From: Chitinophagaceae bacterium
GTDB taxonomy: Bacteria > Bacteroidota > Bacteroidia > Cytophagales > Cytophagaceae
Direction of reading: 5' to 3'
NCBI GenBank assembly: GCA_028288405.1
Contig: JAQBNS010000052.1
Coordinates: 1-64,000 of the forward strand
Length of the DNA: 64,000 bases
The position numbers and the translations under genes were made by a program. The notes under the pieces were generated by a model, which worked only from the letters and a program-made list of their open reading frames with translations, had not been told where the DNA came from and made no database searches. Shown in pieces: positions 48,399 to 57,950 of this stretch (position 1 is its first letter; every line of letters begins with the position of its first letter).

Positions 48399-48935
48399 CT
48401 AATGAATTTGAACAGCTGGTTTTTGAGTATAGTCCATGATTTCTATACCATTCAACAAACCGGAAACAGTTCTTGCTTTTTTTACGATATCACTGTAGCT
48501 GCCGTTAGCAATAACAATTTTCTTATAGTTATCTTTCTTCAGGTTAAGATTCACATTGCCGCTGTATGAGTAGGTCTGAGCCCCGCCCATAGCCAGATTA
48601 TTTGAAAACATTTTACCTGATGATGTAATCGTAATGGTTTTACATTCAAATAGTTTTTTCCATTCTCCCACTTTTACACCGAAGGTAGAAGTATATTCTC
48701 TGTAAACTGAATTTTCGAAATCTATACTGATTCTCTTTGTCGTAGTTAAAAATAACAAGGCTGCCAATAATAAAATAAAGCCTATAATCAGACCCGCTAT
48801 AGACAAAGAGAGCATGAATAAAAGCGACAGGATCACTACGCCATAGCACAATACTTTAGAAACAGGAGAAACCAATTCTTCTGTTTTTGCATCGTACAGC
48901 TTAAGGTTGCCGCTATCTAAAGTAGCTGTTGTCAT
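48399..48935 (-). CDS. Hypothetical membrane protein
   Basis: 178 aa with two hydrophobic segments (VISKV... VVILSLLFMLSLSIAGLIIGFILLLAALLFLTT). Confidence 0.6.
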   Translation of the reverse strand: MTTATLDSGNLKLYDAKTEELVSPVSKVLCYGVVILSLLFMLSLSIAGLIIGFILLLAALLFLTTTKRISIDFENSVYREYTSTFGVKVGEWKKLFECKTITITSSGKMFSNNLAMGGAQTYSYSGNVNLNLKKDNYKKIVIANGSYSDIVKKARTVSGLLNGIEIMDYTQKPAVQIH

Positions 48936-48974
48936 ACTCTTACTTTAAAAATCAAATAACTTATTGCAAAACAA

Positions 48975-50288
48975 TTATTGTATAACACTCGCATACAAAT
49001 CAAACTCCGTTGCATCGTCAACGACCACCGTTACAAAATCACCCAAACGTAAATACACATCTTTGGCTTCAATCAACACTTCGTTGTCCACCTCCGGTGA
49101 ATCGTGCTCTGTACGACCAATAAAATATCCACCTTCTTTACGATCGATCAAGACTTTGTAAGTCTTTCCAATTTTTTCCTGATTAAGCGCTGTAGAAATA
49201 GCTTCTTGTATTTCCATGATGACATCGGCACGACGCTGTTTCTCTTCCGCAGGGATACTGTCTTCTAAGGAGAAAGCATGCGTGTTTTCTTCGTGTGAAT
49301 ATTGAAAAACACCGAGACGCTCAAAACGTTGTTCTTTTACAAAATCACACAACTGTTGAAATTGTTCTTCCGTTTCTCCAGGATGACCTACAATCAATGT
49401 GGTACGAATCGCAATGCCAGGCACTTCTTTTCTAATCGTTGCCAGCAATTCTTCCGTACGATGGCGGCTGATGCCACGACGCATGATCTTCAGCATGTCC
49501 GTGGACGCATGCTGTAACGGCATGTCCAGGTAATTGCAAATATTAGCACGCTCTTTCATGATCGGAAGAATTTCTTCCGGAAACTGAGAAGGATAAGCAT
49601 ATTGTAAACGGATCCATTCCAAACCCGGTACGTCAGAAAGAGCTGTCAGCAAGTCCGCTAATCTTCTTTCGCCATAATTATCCAAACCGTAATAGGTAAG
49701 ATCCTGCGCGATCAGAATAACTTCTTTCGTTCCGTTCTTCACGTGGTTAGTGGCCTCCGTCACCAATTCTTCAATGGCACGGGAGACATTCTTTCCTCTC
49801 ATCAATGGGATGGCACAGAAAGAACAAGGACGATCACAGCCTTCCGCGATTTTCATGTAAGCGAAATGCTTGGGTGTAGTGATAAATCGCTCGCCTACTA
49901 GTTCATGTTTATAATCGGCTTTGAATCTTTTCAATAAAGAAGCCAATTCATTGGTACCGAAAAAAGCATCTACTGTCGGCATTTCTTTTTCCAACTCATC
50001 TTTGTAACGGTGCGACAAACAGCCCGTCACATAAAGCTTATCGATCACACCTTGTTCCTTCGCATCTACATAACGCAGGATTGTGTCGATCGATTCCTGT
50101 TTGGCATTATCAATGAAGCCGCAGGTATTGACAATAACTACATTAGACTGATCATTCTTCGCTTCGTGAGAAACATCAATGCCATTGCCACGCAGCTGAG
50201 TAAATATATTTTCAGAATCCACTAAGTTTTTAGAACAACCCAGAGTGACGATATTTACTTTTACTTTCTTATTGCCTTTTGCTTTCAT
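48975..50288 (-). CDS. rimO: Ribosomal protein S12 methylthiotransferase
   Basis: VNIVTLGCSKNLVDSE, IAEGCDRPCSFCAIPLMRG; preferred start MKAKGNKKVKVN. Confidence 0.93.
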   Translation of the reverse strand: MKAKGNKKVKVNIVTLGCSKNLVDSENIFTQLRGNGIDVSHEAKNDQSNVVIVNTCGFIDNAKQESIDTILRYVDAKEQGVIDKLYVTGCLSHRYKDELEKEMPTVDAFFGTNELASLLKRFKADYKHELVGERFITTPKHFAYMKIAEGCDRPCSFCAIPLMRGKNVSRAIEELVTEATNHVKNGTKEVILIAQDLTYYGLDNYGERRLADLLTALSDVPGLEWIRLQYAYPSQFPEEILPIMKERANICNYLDMPLQHASTDMLKIMRRGISRHRTEELLATIRKEVPGIAIRTTLIVGHPGETEEQFQQLCDFVKEQRFERLGVFQYSHEENTHAFSLEDSIPAEEKQRRADVIMEIQEAISTALNQEKIGKTYKVLIDRKEGGYFIGRTEHDSPEVDNEVLIEAKDVYLRLGDFVTVVVDDATEFDLYASVIQ

Positions 50289-50298
50289 GACGTAGTGT

Positions 50299-50805
50299 TT
50301 AATACACAGCCTTATAATCAATTTCTAATTTCACCGTAGATACAGAATCCTTATTTACCGTTACCGGAAAATAAAATCCTTCTTCATCCATCTTTGAATA
50401 CAGTCTGTTGTTTTCCAAAATGAACAAAGAGTATTTACCAGGTTTTATTTTTCTCTCAAAATAACCCTCCGGATTTGATTCCATAGAGTCTATCAATTGC
50501 TCGTATACATTATTGACGAAATCTCCTTCGGCTATGTCAACTGCACGAATATTGGTCTGTGTGTAAATGTATATTTTCCGCTGCACACCGTACAATACTC
50601 CTTCTTCACTCCTCAATTTATCGGTGGCATCAAACTCACCTTGTTTGAAGATGACAGAACCGGCAATGCCTTCCGATATAGAAATGGGAATTAATTTTTC
50701 ACGCGAGCCTTGCCCTCCTTTTTTGGAAGAAGAGCAAGCCATTAAAAAAAATAACGAAGCAGTAAGTAAACTACGAACGTTTAAATAATGATTCCACGAA
50801 AGCAT
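50299..50805 (-). CDS. Hypothetical lipoprotein
   Basis: Preferred start MLSWNHYLNVRSLL; lipobox FFLMACSSSKKG. Confidence 0.65.
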   Translation of the reverse strand: MLSWNHYLNVRSLLTASLFFLMACSSSKKGGQGSREKLIPISISEGIAGSVIFKQGEFDATDKLRSEEGVLYGVQRKIYIYTQTNIRAVDIAEGDFVNNVYEQLIDSMESNPEGYFERKIKPGKYSLFILENNRLYSKMDEEGFYFPVTVNKDSVSTVKLEIDYKAVY

Positions 50806-51727
50806 GTTTATTGAAAACCTGTATGTCGTCTGTCTTTTCACCTACTCCTATATACTTGACAGGAATTTGCAACTGGTCTGAAATACCAATCACTACGCCG
50901 CCTTTGGCTGTGCCATCAAGCTTGGTAATGGCTAATGCCGTGACTTCTGTTGCTTTTGTAAATTCCTTCGCTTGATTCAATGCATTTTGTCCGGTACTTC
51001 CGTCTAATACCAGTAAGACTTCATGCGGTGCTTCCGGTATAAATTTCTGGATGACGCGTTTGATCTTTGACAACTCATCCATCAGACCGACTTTGTTGTG
51101 CAATCTTCCTGCAGTATCAATGATCACAACATCCGCTTGCATCTCTACTCCTTGCTTCACCGCATCGAAAGCGACAGAGGCCGGATCGGTATTCATACCG
51201 TGTGATACAACCGGCACACCGGCACGTTCACCCCAGCGTTTCAATTGATCTACTGCAGCAGCGCGAAAGGTATCTCCGGCACCAAGTAATACTTTCTTTC
51301 CTCGCTTTTGAAACTGTGTAGCGAGTTTACCAATGGTGGTCGTTTTACCTGCACCATTCACACCCACGACCATGATCACATAAGGACCATTTACTTTAGG
51401 AATATCGAAGTCACCGTTGCCGGCATCGTCCGCATCTTTCAATAAAGCAGCGATTTCTTCTTTTAAAATTTTATCCAATTCAGCCGTACCTGAATACTTA
51501 TCGTTGGCTACGCGCTGCTCAATGCTTGCAATAATTTTTAATGTAGTCTCAATACCGACATCAGACGTTACCAGTACTTCCTCCAGGTTATCCAATACTT
51601 CCTCGTCTACTTTGGATTTGCCCAAAACAGCTTTGTTCAGCTTTCCGAAAAAACTTTCCCTCGTCTGGGCAAGTCCTTGATCCAGCGATTCTTTTTTTTC
51701 CTTAGAAAAGAAATCGAATAACCCCAT
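50771..51727 (-). CDS. ftsY: Signal recognition particle receptor
   Basis: VVGVNGAGKTTTIGKLA, LLGAGDTFRAAAVDQLKRWGER, VIIDTAGRLHNKVGLMDEL, TKLDGTAKGG. Confidence 0.95.
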   Translation of the reverse strand: MGLFDFFSKEKKESLDQGLAQTRESFFGKLNKAVLGKSKVDEEVLDNLEEVLVTSDVGIETTLKIIASIEQRVANDKYSGTAELDKILKEEIAALLKDADDAGNGDFDIPKVNGPYVIMVVGVNGAGKTTTIGKLATQFQKRGKKVLLGAGDTFRAAAVDQLKRWGERAGVPVVSHGMNTDPASVAFDAVKQGVEMQADVVIIDTAGRLHNKVGLMDELSKIKRVIQKFIPEAPHEVLLVLDGSTGQNALNQAKEFTKATEVTALAITKLDGTAKGGVVIGISDQLQIPVKYIGVGEKTDDIQVFNKHAFVESLFKRS

Positions 51728-51859
51728 ATTAAATTCTTATTCTTTAGACCATAAGTATCATGTAAATCCTACCAATCATTTGATTGATAGGAGAGACGAT
51801 TAATTGAATCAGATTATTCTAATGTATAATCTGAGTTAAAAACCGTTTCCCTCTTTACA

Positions 51860-51890
51860 AAAAAAGTCCCAATAAGGGACTTTTTATATA
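51860..51890 (-). terminator. Intrinsic terminator downstream of the L28-L33-DUF4295 genes
   Basis: aaaaaaagtcccaataagggacttttt. Confidence 0.8.
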
Positions 51891-51907
51891 CTTACCTTAA
51901 TGTAAGA

Positions 51908-52063
51908 CTATCTTTTTAACGCTTCCTGAACTTCAGTCACAGGAACCATTTCTTCTTTAAACGTGTAAGCACCTGTTTTATCAGATCTTACCGCTCTAAT
52001 GATCTTCGCAAAACCTTTGTTCGGATCTGTACTTTTCAGCGTTGCAACTACCTTCTTAGCCAT
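51908..52063 (-). CDS. DUF4295 family small protein (51 aa), absent from the supplied ORF track
   Basis: Translates MAKKVVATLKSTDPNKGFAKIIRAVRSDKTGAYTFKEEMVPVTEVQEALKR; directly downstream of rpmG. Confidence 0.85.
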   Translation of the reverse strand: MAKKVVATLKSTDPNKGFAKIIRAVRSDKTGAYTFKEEMVPVTEVQEALKR

Positions 52064-52065
52064 AA

Positions 52066-52248
52066 CTATTTAATTTCTTTATGAACAGTATATTTTTTCA
52101 AAACAGCGTTGAATTTTTTCAACTCTAATCTTTCCGTTGTGTTTTTTCTATTCTTAGTAGAAATGTAACGGCTAGTGCCCGGAAGACCAGTATTTTTGTG
52201 TTCAGTACATTCTAGGATGACCTGTACTCTATTCTTATTTTTTGCCAT
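52066..52248 (-). CDS. rpmG: 50S ribosomal protein L33
   Basis: [46 protein letters not shown]. Confidence 0.96.
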   Translation of the reverse strand: MAKNKNRVQVILECTEHKNTGLPGTSRYISTKNRKNTTERLELKKFNAVLKKYTVHKEIK

Positions 52249-52274
52249 GATTGCAGCGATTATCTATTGTAATA

Positions 52275-52502
52275 CTATAATAATACCCCAGCGTCTTTCA
52301 ACACTGCAGAAATACCTTTTTTGTTGATTGTTTTGATCGCTTTCGTAGAGACTTTCAACGTGATCCAACCATTTTCTTCCGGAACAAAGAATTTCTTCGT
52401 TTGAAGATTTGGGTAGAATTTACGTTTCGTTCTATTATTAGCGTGAGAAACATTATTCCCTACTCTTGTTCTTTTTCCTGTTAATTGACAAACTCTTGCC
52501 AT
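52275..52502 (-). CDS. rpmB: 50S ribosomal protein L28
   Basis: [34 protein letters not shown]. Confidence 0.96.
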   Translation of the reverse strand: MARVCQLTGKRTRVGNNVSHANNRTKRKFYPNLQTKKFFVPEENGWITLKVSTKAIKTINKKGISAVLKDAGVLL

Positions 52503-52752
52503 GATCTTCTAGCGATTAATGTATTCCAAAATAAATTAATGGGTTGCAAATATCATCAAAGAAAATACAATTCGCAAACATATACCCTTTATTTTTATCA
52601 ATTCTTCCGGTATAGCTAACCTCGTAGAAAAAGGGAATTTGCTTATAATCTTCTATTTAAGAGCCTCAAAATACACTCCGCCTTAATTTTTTTTAGTAAA
52701 TTGCACCCCAATTGCCCCTTTTGGGGCCTTTAAAATTTATACAAATACGAAA

Positions 52753-53988
52753 ATGATTGACACTTTGAATGCCACGGAAAAAAACATTGCCTTAGAAGAA
52801 CGATATGGAGCGCACAATTACCATCCCTTGCCTGTTGTATTGGCAAAAGGAGAAGGAGTATTTGTATGGGACGTGGAAGGCAAACGGTATTTTGATTTCT
52901 TATCCGCCTATAGTGCTGTCAATCAAGGTCACTGTCACCCTGCTATCATTAAGGCATTGACAGACCAGGCACAAACGCTTACCCTGACTTCCAGAGCTTT
53001 TCATAACGACAAGTTAGGGGTGACGGAAAAATACCTGTGCGAATATTTTGGTTATGACAAGGTATTGATGATGAACTCAGGAGTTGAAGGAGTAGAAACT
53101 GCCATCAAACTGGCCCGCAAATGGGGATATACTAAAAAAGGGATTCCTACGGACCGTGCGGTAATTGTAGCAGTAGAGCGCAATTTTCATGGAAGAACCC
53201 TGGGGATTATCTCCGCTTCTACCGATCCTGATTCCAGAAATAATTTCGGTCCCTTTATGCCGGGCTATCATATTATACCTTACGATAACGTACAGGCATT
53301 GGAAGAGGCGTTGCAAAATCCTAATGTATGCGGATTGTTGATTGAACCAATCCAGGGAGAAGCAGGTGTATATGTTCCTCAGGAAGGCTATTTAAAAAAG
53401 GCGCAGGAATTGTGTAAAAAACACAATGTAATCCTCATGATCGATGAAATACAAACGGGCATTGCTCGTACGGGTAAACTGCTGGCTTCTGATCATGAAG
53501 GCGTACATCCTGATTTATTGATCCTCGGAAAAGCCTTATCTGGCGGTACTTATCCGGTATCTGCCGTATTGACCAGTGATGAAATCATGTTGACCATCAA
53601 ACCAGGTGAACACGGTTCTACCTTCGGAGGAAACCCTATGGCTTGTGCCGTAGCAGTAGCCGCATTGGAAGTGGTAAAGAATGAAAAGTTGGCCGAAAAT
53701 GCGGACAAACTTGGCAAACTTTTCCGCAGCCGCATGCAAGCTCTTGTCGGTAAAAGCAGCATCGTCACGCTCGTAAGAGGAAAAGGATTGCTGAATGCTA
53801 TCGTGATCAAACCGACAAAAGACGGAAAGACCGCATGGGATGTATGTGTTCGCCTGAAAGAAAATGGCTTACTGGCCAAACCTACTCACGGTGATATCAT
53901 TCGCTTTGCGCCTCCATTGGTCATTACAGAAGCGCAGATCAACGAATGCTGCGATATCATCGAACAAACTATTCAGTCATTTGAATAG
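52753..53988 (+). CDS. rocD: Ornithine--oxo-acid transaminase
   Basis: [67 protein letters not shown]. Confidence 0.93.
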   Translation: MIDTLNATEKNIALEERYGAHNYHPLPVVLAKGEGVFVWDVEGKRYFDFLSAYSAVNQGHCHPAIIKALTDQAQTLTLTSRAFHNDKLGVTEKYLCEYFGYDKVLMMNSGVEGVETAIKLARKWGYTKKGIPTDRAVIVAVERNFHGRTLGIISASTDPDSRNNFGPFMPGYHIIPYDNVQALEEALQNPNVCGLLIEPIQGEAGVYVPQEGYLKKAQELCKKHNVILMIDEIQTGIARTGKLLASDHEGVHPDLLILGKALSGGTYPVSAVLTSDEIMLTIKPGEHGSTFGGNPMACAVAVAALEVVKNEKLAENADKLGKLFRSRMQALVGKSSIVTLVRGKGLLNAIVIKPTKDGKTAWDVCVRLKENGLLAKPTHGDIIRFAPPLVITEAQINECCDIIEQTIQSFE

Positions 53989-54061
53989 TAGAATGAATTT
54001 GGGAATAAGTAAATAAGATAGGTATAGTATTGTTCATAGAAGGAGTTTGGTGAGTTGAATT

Positions 54062-54181
54062 TGGGCGTGCCCCTGCGGGTCGGGCTATCCGCTGCAAGTC
54101 CTCGCTCGAAACAATCTTAGATCATAACCATTACTTACTGGCTCGCTGTGGGCTTTACGCTCCTATCCCTCACGCGAACTG
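54062..54181. repeat. GC-rich intergenic repeat-like element upstream of hemB
   Basis: gggcgtgcccctgcgggtcgggctatccgctgcaagtcctcgctcg ... ggctcgctgtgggctttacgctcctatccctcacgcgaact; no ORF; GC-rich against an AT-rich background. Confidence 0.55.
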
Positions 54182-54226
54182 CACTCATACCTTAGAGCAA
54201 TAATTGAATTTATAAATTTCGTCTTA

Positions 54227-55204
54227 ATGAGAAGACCTAGAAGAAATAGAAAGTCAGAAACCATTCGCTCTTTGGTAAGAGAACACCAGGTCACTGTCAA
54301 TGACCTGGTGTTTCCACTCTTCGTGACCGATGGACAAAACGTTCGCCACGAGGTTTCCTCTATGCCTGGTATTTTCAGGCTATCCAAAGACCTCATCGTG
54401 AAAGAGGTGGGAGAATGCATCGCGCTGGGACTAAAAACATTTATACTCTTTCCTCATGTCAATGAATCCGTTAAAGATTCGCTGGCTACGGAAAGTTACA
54501 ATCCCAATAGCACCTATATCCAAACCATCAGAGCCATCAAGTCCGCCTATCCGGAATGCTGTCTCATTACGGATGTAGCGATGGATCCTTATAGCTCTGA
54601 CGGTCATGACGGCATTGTACAGGACGGTGAAATATTGAACGATGAAACCCTGGAAGTATTAGGAAAGATGGCCATTGCACAGGCCGTGGCAGGCGCCGAC
54701 ATCATCGGACCATCTGACATGATGGACGGCAGAGTCGGATATTTGCGCGATGCCTTGGATCAGCACGGTTTTGAACGCGTTTCCATCATGTCTTATACAG
54801 CCAAATACGCCAGTGCTTTTTATGGTCCTTTCCGCGATGCGCTGGATTCTGCACCCAAATCAGGCGATAAGAAAACCTATCAAATGGATCCCGCCAACAG
54901 CACAGAAGCTTTATTGGAAGCTGAACTGGATTTCGCGGAAGGTGCGGACATGCTGATGGTCAAGCCTGCGGGAGCTTACCTGGATATTATCAAGACACTC
55001 TATGATGAATTTGAAATACCCATCGTAGCCTATCAGGTAAGCGGAGAATATGCGATGATCAAAGCGGCTGCTTTAAAAGGATGGTTGGATAATGATAAAG
55101 TAAGGGATGAAAGTCTTTTGGCCATAAAAAGGGCCGGAGCCAAGATCATTATCACTTACTTCGCGAAGGAATTTGCAGAAAATCAAAACTTTAGGGTATC
55201 TTAG
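54227..55204 (+). CDS. hemB: Porphobilinogen synthase (delta-aminolevulinic acid dehydratase)
   Basis: RPRRNRKSETIRSLVREHQVTVNDLVFPLFV, LITDVAMDPYSSDGHDG, MSYTAKYASAFYGPFRDA, ADMLMVKPAGAYLD. Confidence 0.95.
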   Translation: MRRPRRNRKSETIRSLVREHQVTVNDLVFPLFVTDGQNVRHEVSSMPGIFRLSKDLIVKEVGECIALGLKTFILFPHVNESVKDSLATESYNPNSTYIQTIRAIKSAYPECCLITDVAMDPYSSDGHDGIVQDGEILNDETLEVLGKMAIAQAVAGADIIGPSDMMDGRVGYLRDALDQHGFERVSIMSYTAKYASAFYGPFRDALDSAPKSGDKKTYQMDPANSTEALLEAELDFAEGADMLMVKPAGAYLDIIKTLYDEFEIPIVAYQVSGEYAMIKAAALKGWLDNDKVRDESLLAIKRAGAKIIITYFAKEFAENQNFRVS

Positions 55205-55277
55205 GGATTAAGTTAAATCTTTATTAAATCATATTCGTATACCCTTTAGTACAAAAACTGGGGATGAATTTTAGCTT

Positions 55278-57212
55278 ATGCGGTTGTTGTTGCTTTGTGT
55301 GTTTTTGAATCTCAGTCTTGCTTTTGTAGGAACTGCACAAAGCTTTTTGAAAAAAAAATCAAAAGACGACACCGAACAAATTGTTCCTATCTCCGACATA
55401 GAGAAGCATGATTTATTAATTGCCTATAAAGAAGCCGGCAAGAAAAAGAATGCCCTGAGAAAAATCTTGCAACACTCCATTGACGAAGGATACGATTCAC
55501 TAACGAGCGTCATTTATGAAAGCCTTTCCGTTGTTCAGGTAGAAGAGGAAAAATACGACAATGCTTTGGAAAGCATTACTCAGGCCATTCACTACAATGA
55601 TCATTCCGTTCAAAAGAAACGCACCGCCAACTTGTACAATCAGGCTGGACACATCTGTCAGTACTTGAAGAAATTTGACAAGTCCATCAGTTATTATAAT
55701 CAAGCCCTTAAGTTTTACGAAGACCTCGGAGACCAGGTAGAAGTAGCCAATGCATATGTCAACATTGGTAACACCTATTATAAGACAGGTCGTGTAGAAG
55801 AATCTAAGGAAAGTCTCATCAAGGCTTCCAAGACATTTGAAAACCCCTCTGTTGTCAACAGCAATAAGAAAGAATCCGCTAAAGGCTTGGCGGATTTGGG
55901 AAAAGCATACGATGACATCGGAGATTTTACAAAAGCATTAAACCTGCTGGAAAACTCACTGGTTATTTTTGAAAGCAATGAGGATTATGAAGGCTTGGCT
56001 TCTACCCTTGCCTCTTTAGGTCATGTGCAATTAAATCTCAAACGCTATGAGGATGCGGAAAAATCATTCCTGCGTTCTTTAGAAATCAGTCAGCAGTACA
56101 ATTATAAGCTCTCTCTGATGGAGAGTTACAAAGGCATGTCTCAGATCCTGAGCATTAAAAAAGAATACAAAGAAGCATTGGGGATGTACGATTCTTATAT
56201 CCTGATGAAAGATTCCATTTATCTGGAAGAGAAAAAAGCGGCTGTAGCTGCCGCCACTTCTCAGCTCAATCTTAAAATCAACGAACAAGAGTTGATGCTC
56301 TCTCACAAAAGAGCGGAGCTCTCAACGATACTGGATAAGAAAAACGATCAATTGCTGATCAGTATGATTCTTGCGTTTGTATTGACCTCTCTGGTTATTA
56401 TTTTCTTGTTTAGAAAATACCAAAATAAAAAACGTGTGTCAGAAAACTTACAAAAAGAAAATTCATCGTTGATTAAAACGAATGTAGATCTTTCTCAAAG
56501 TCAGGAATTTTTGGAAAAGACCAACGCAGCAAAAGATAAATTGTTTTCTATCGTTGCTCACGACTTGAAAAGCCCGATCGCTTCTATCAAAGGATTCACG
56601 GAGCTTCTGGCCACCAATCCGGATGCATTTACACTAGCGGAAATTTCAGATCTCGGCAAGAAAATGAACGCCTCGTTAGGTAACCTGAATCAATTACTGG
56701 ATAACTTACTGAAGTGGGCCATGAGCCAAAGTGGGTTGATGGAATTTCATCCCCAGGAAATACTGTGTGCTGATTTCATTGAGTCTAATATCCAGATCTA
56801 TCAACCCATCGCCGAGAAAAAAGCGATCACACTGAGAGCGCCAACTGATAATTGTGATGTGACACTTTATGGAGATGTCAACATGCTCAATTTCGTATTG
56901 CGAAACATCATCCACAATGCCGTGAAATTTACAGATCACAAAGGAAGCATCCATGTTTCGAGCAAGGTATCCAGCGGAAAGTTAAAAATCACTGTCAGCG
57001 ATACGGGTGTAGGGATGAGCCCTGAAGCCTTGGAAAATATTTTCAATATCGACAGACGCAAAAAGTCTTTAGGCACGCTGCATGAAAAAGGCACCGGCCT
57101 CGGGTTGGTATTGAGTAAAGAATTTATGGATAAAAACGGAGGACATGTTGACGTGTCCAGTGAATTGGGAAAAGGTACGACTTTTACTTTGTATTTCCCT
57201 TTAGCTAAATAA
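55278..57212 (+). CDS. TPR-repeat membrane sensor histidine kinase
   Basis: Signal peptide, several TPRs (ANAYVNIGNTYYKTGRVEESKESL), TM, FSIVAHDLKSPIASIKGFTELL, GTGLGLVLSKEFMDKNGG. Confidence 0.93.
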   Translation: MRLLLLCVFLNLSLAFVGTAQSFLKKKSKDDTEQIVPISDIEKHDLLIAYKEAGKKKNALRKILQHSIDEGYDSLTSVIYESLSVVQVEEEKYDNALESITQAIHYNDHSVQKKRTANLYNQAGHICQYLKKFDKSISYYNQALKFYEDLGDQVEVANAYVNIGNTYYKTGRVEESKESLIKASKTFENPSVVNSNKKESAKGLADLGKAYDDIGDFTKALNLLENSLVIFESNEDYEGLASTLASLGHVQLNLKRYEDAEKSFLRSLEISQQYNYKLSLMESYKGMSQILSIKKEYKEALGMYDSYILMKDSIYLEEKKAAVAAATSQLNLKINEQELMLSHKRAELSTILDKKNDQLLISMILAFVLTSLVIIFLFRKYQNKKRVSENLQKENSSLIKTNVDLSQSQEFLEKTNAAKDKLFSIVAHDLKSPIASIKGFTELLATNPDAFTLAEISDLGKKMNASLGNLNQLLDNLLKWAMSQSGLMEFHPQEILCADFIESNIQIYQPIAEKKAITLRAPTDNCDVTLYGDVNMLNFVLRNIIHNAVKFTDHKGSIHVSSKVSSGKLKITVSDTGVGMSPEALENIFNIDRRKKSLGTLHEKGTGLGLVLSKEFMDKNGGHVDVSSELGKGTTFTLYFPLAK

Positions 57213-57280
57213 GCTAGGGAGCTAGGAGGGACGAGCCAGGTATCTATATTCCTAGCTCGTCCCTCCTAGCTCCTAGCTTA
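57210..57280. repeat. Heptad inverted repeat, AGCTAGG type (copy B)
   Basis: taagctagggagctaggagggacgagccagg (57210-57240) / cctagctcgtccctcctagctcctagctta (57251-57280), 10-nt loop. Confidence 0.95.
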
Positions 57281-57284
57281 TTTA

Positions 57285-57950
57285 TCATCTCACCGCAACA
57301 ATCATATCCTTCTTACCCGGCGGTCCTTTCACCAATCCTGCTTCAAATCCCACTGTTATCAAGTCTCTCCGCAATTGAGCTTTTGCCGTATAAGTAACTA
57401 ATCGTGCACCGGGTTTCATGGCTTGATACAACTTTTTCAAATTACTGACACCCCATAGTTCTGCCTGTTTTCTGGGAGCAAAGCCATCGAAGTAAACCAC
57501 ATCGTAATAGGCATCAGGCAGCAGCACATCTTCCAGTTTCACTTTATCTTTTAATAAAGTAAAGAGCGCCGTGAGTTTTTGTTTTTCATTCCACTGCGCT
57601 TCATTGAGTTGATTCCACAAGGGTTCTTCAGCCAGCAATTGCCCGTAATTCAGTGCCGACCAAATCTCTTTCGACAAGGGATAAGGTTCTAAACTATGGT
57701 ATTCTGTTTCTTGTCCCCGGCTTTGCGCTTCTATCGCGGTAAGCAGCGCATTCAATCCGGTGCCGTAACCAATTTCAAGTACCTTCAATAATCCCGGTTT
57801 TAGCACCGGTAGAAAACCGTTGTTCAGGTATACATGCACCGACTCGGGTATCGCGCCGCGTGTGGAATGATACGTTTCATTGAGTGCAGGTAAAAAAATA
57901 GTATGTGACCCGTCCTCACACAAAATCAGCTGAGGCTCTTGTTGTTCCAT
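57285..57950 (-). CDS. mnmD: tRNA (5-methylaminomethyl-2-thiouridine)(34)-methyltransferase MnmD-like
   Basis: VLEIGYGTGLNALLTAIEA, DVVYFDGFAPRKQAELWGV, LVTYTAKAQLRRDLITVGF. Confidence 0.88.
   Translation of the reverse strand: MEQQEPQLILCEDGSHTIFLPALNETYHSTRGAIPESVHVYLNNGFLPVLKPGLLKVLEIGYGTGLNALLTAIEAQSRGQETEYHSLEPYPLSKEIWSALNYGQLLAEEPLWNQLNEAQWNEKQKLTALFTLLKDKVKLEDVLLPDAYYDVVYFDGFAPRKQAELWGVSNLKKLYQAMKPGARLVTYTAKAQLRRDLITVGFEAGLVKGPPGKKDMIVAVR

Noticed and set aside
52711-52730. gccccttttggggc palindrome upstream of rocD (similar short palindrome gcccctttgggg near 40612 before cysE)
   Set aside because: Short and common composition; could be a leader hairpin or operator but two loose matches are not enough.
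54163-54420. 85-aa minus-strand ORF
   Set aside because: Antisense to hemB and to the GC-rich repeat.
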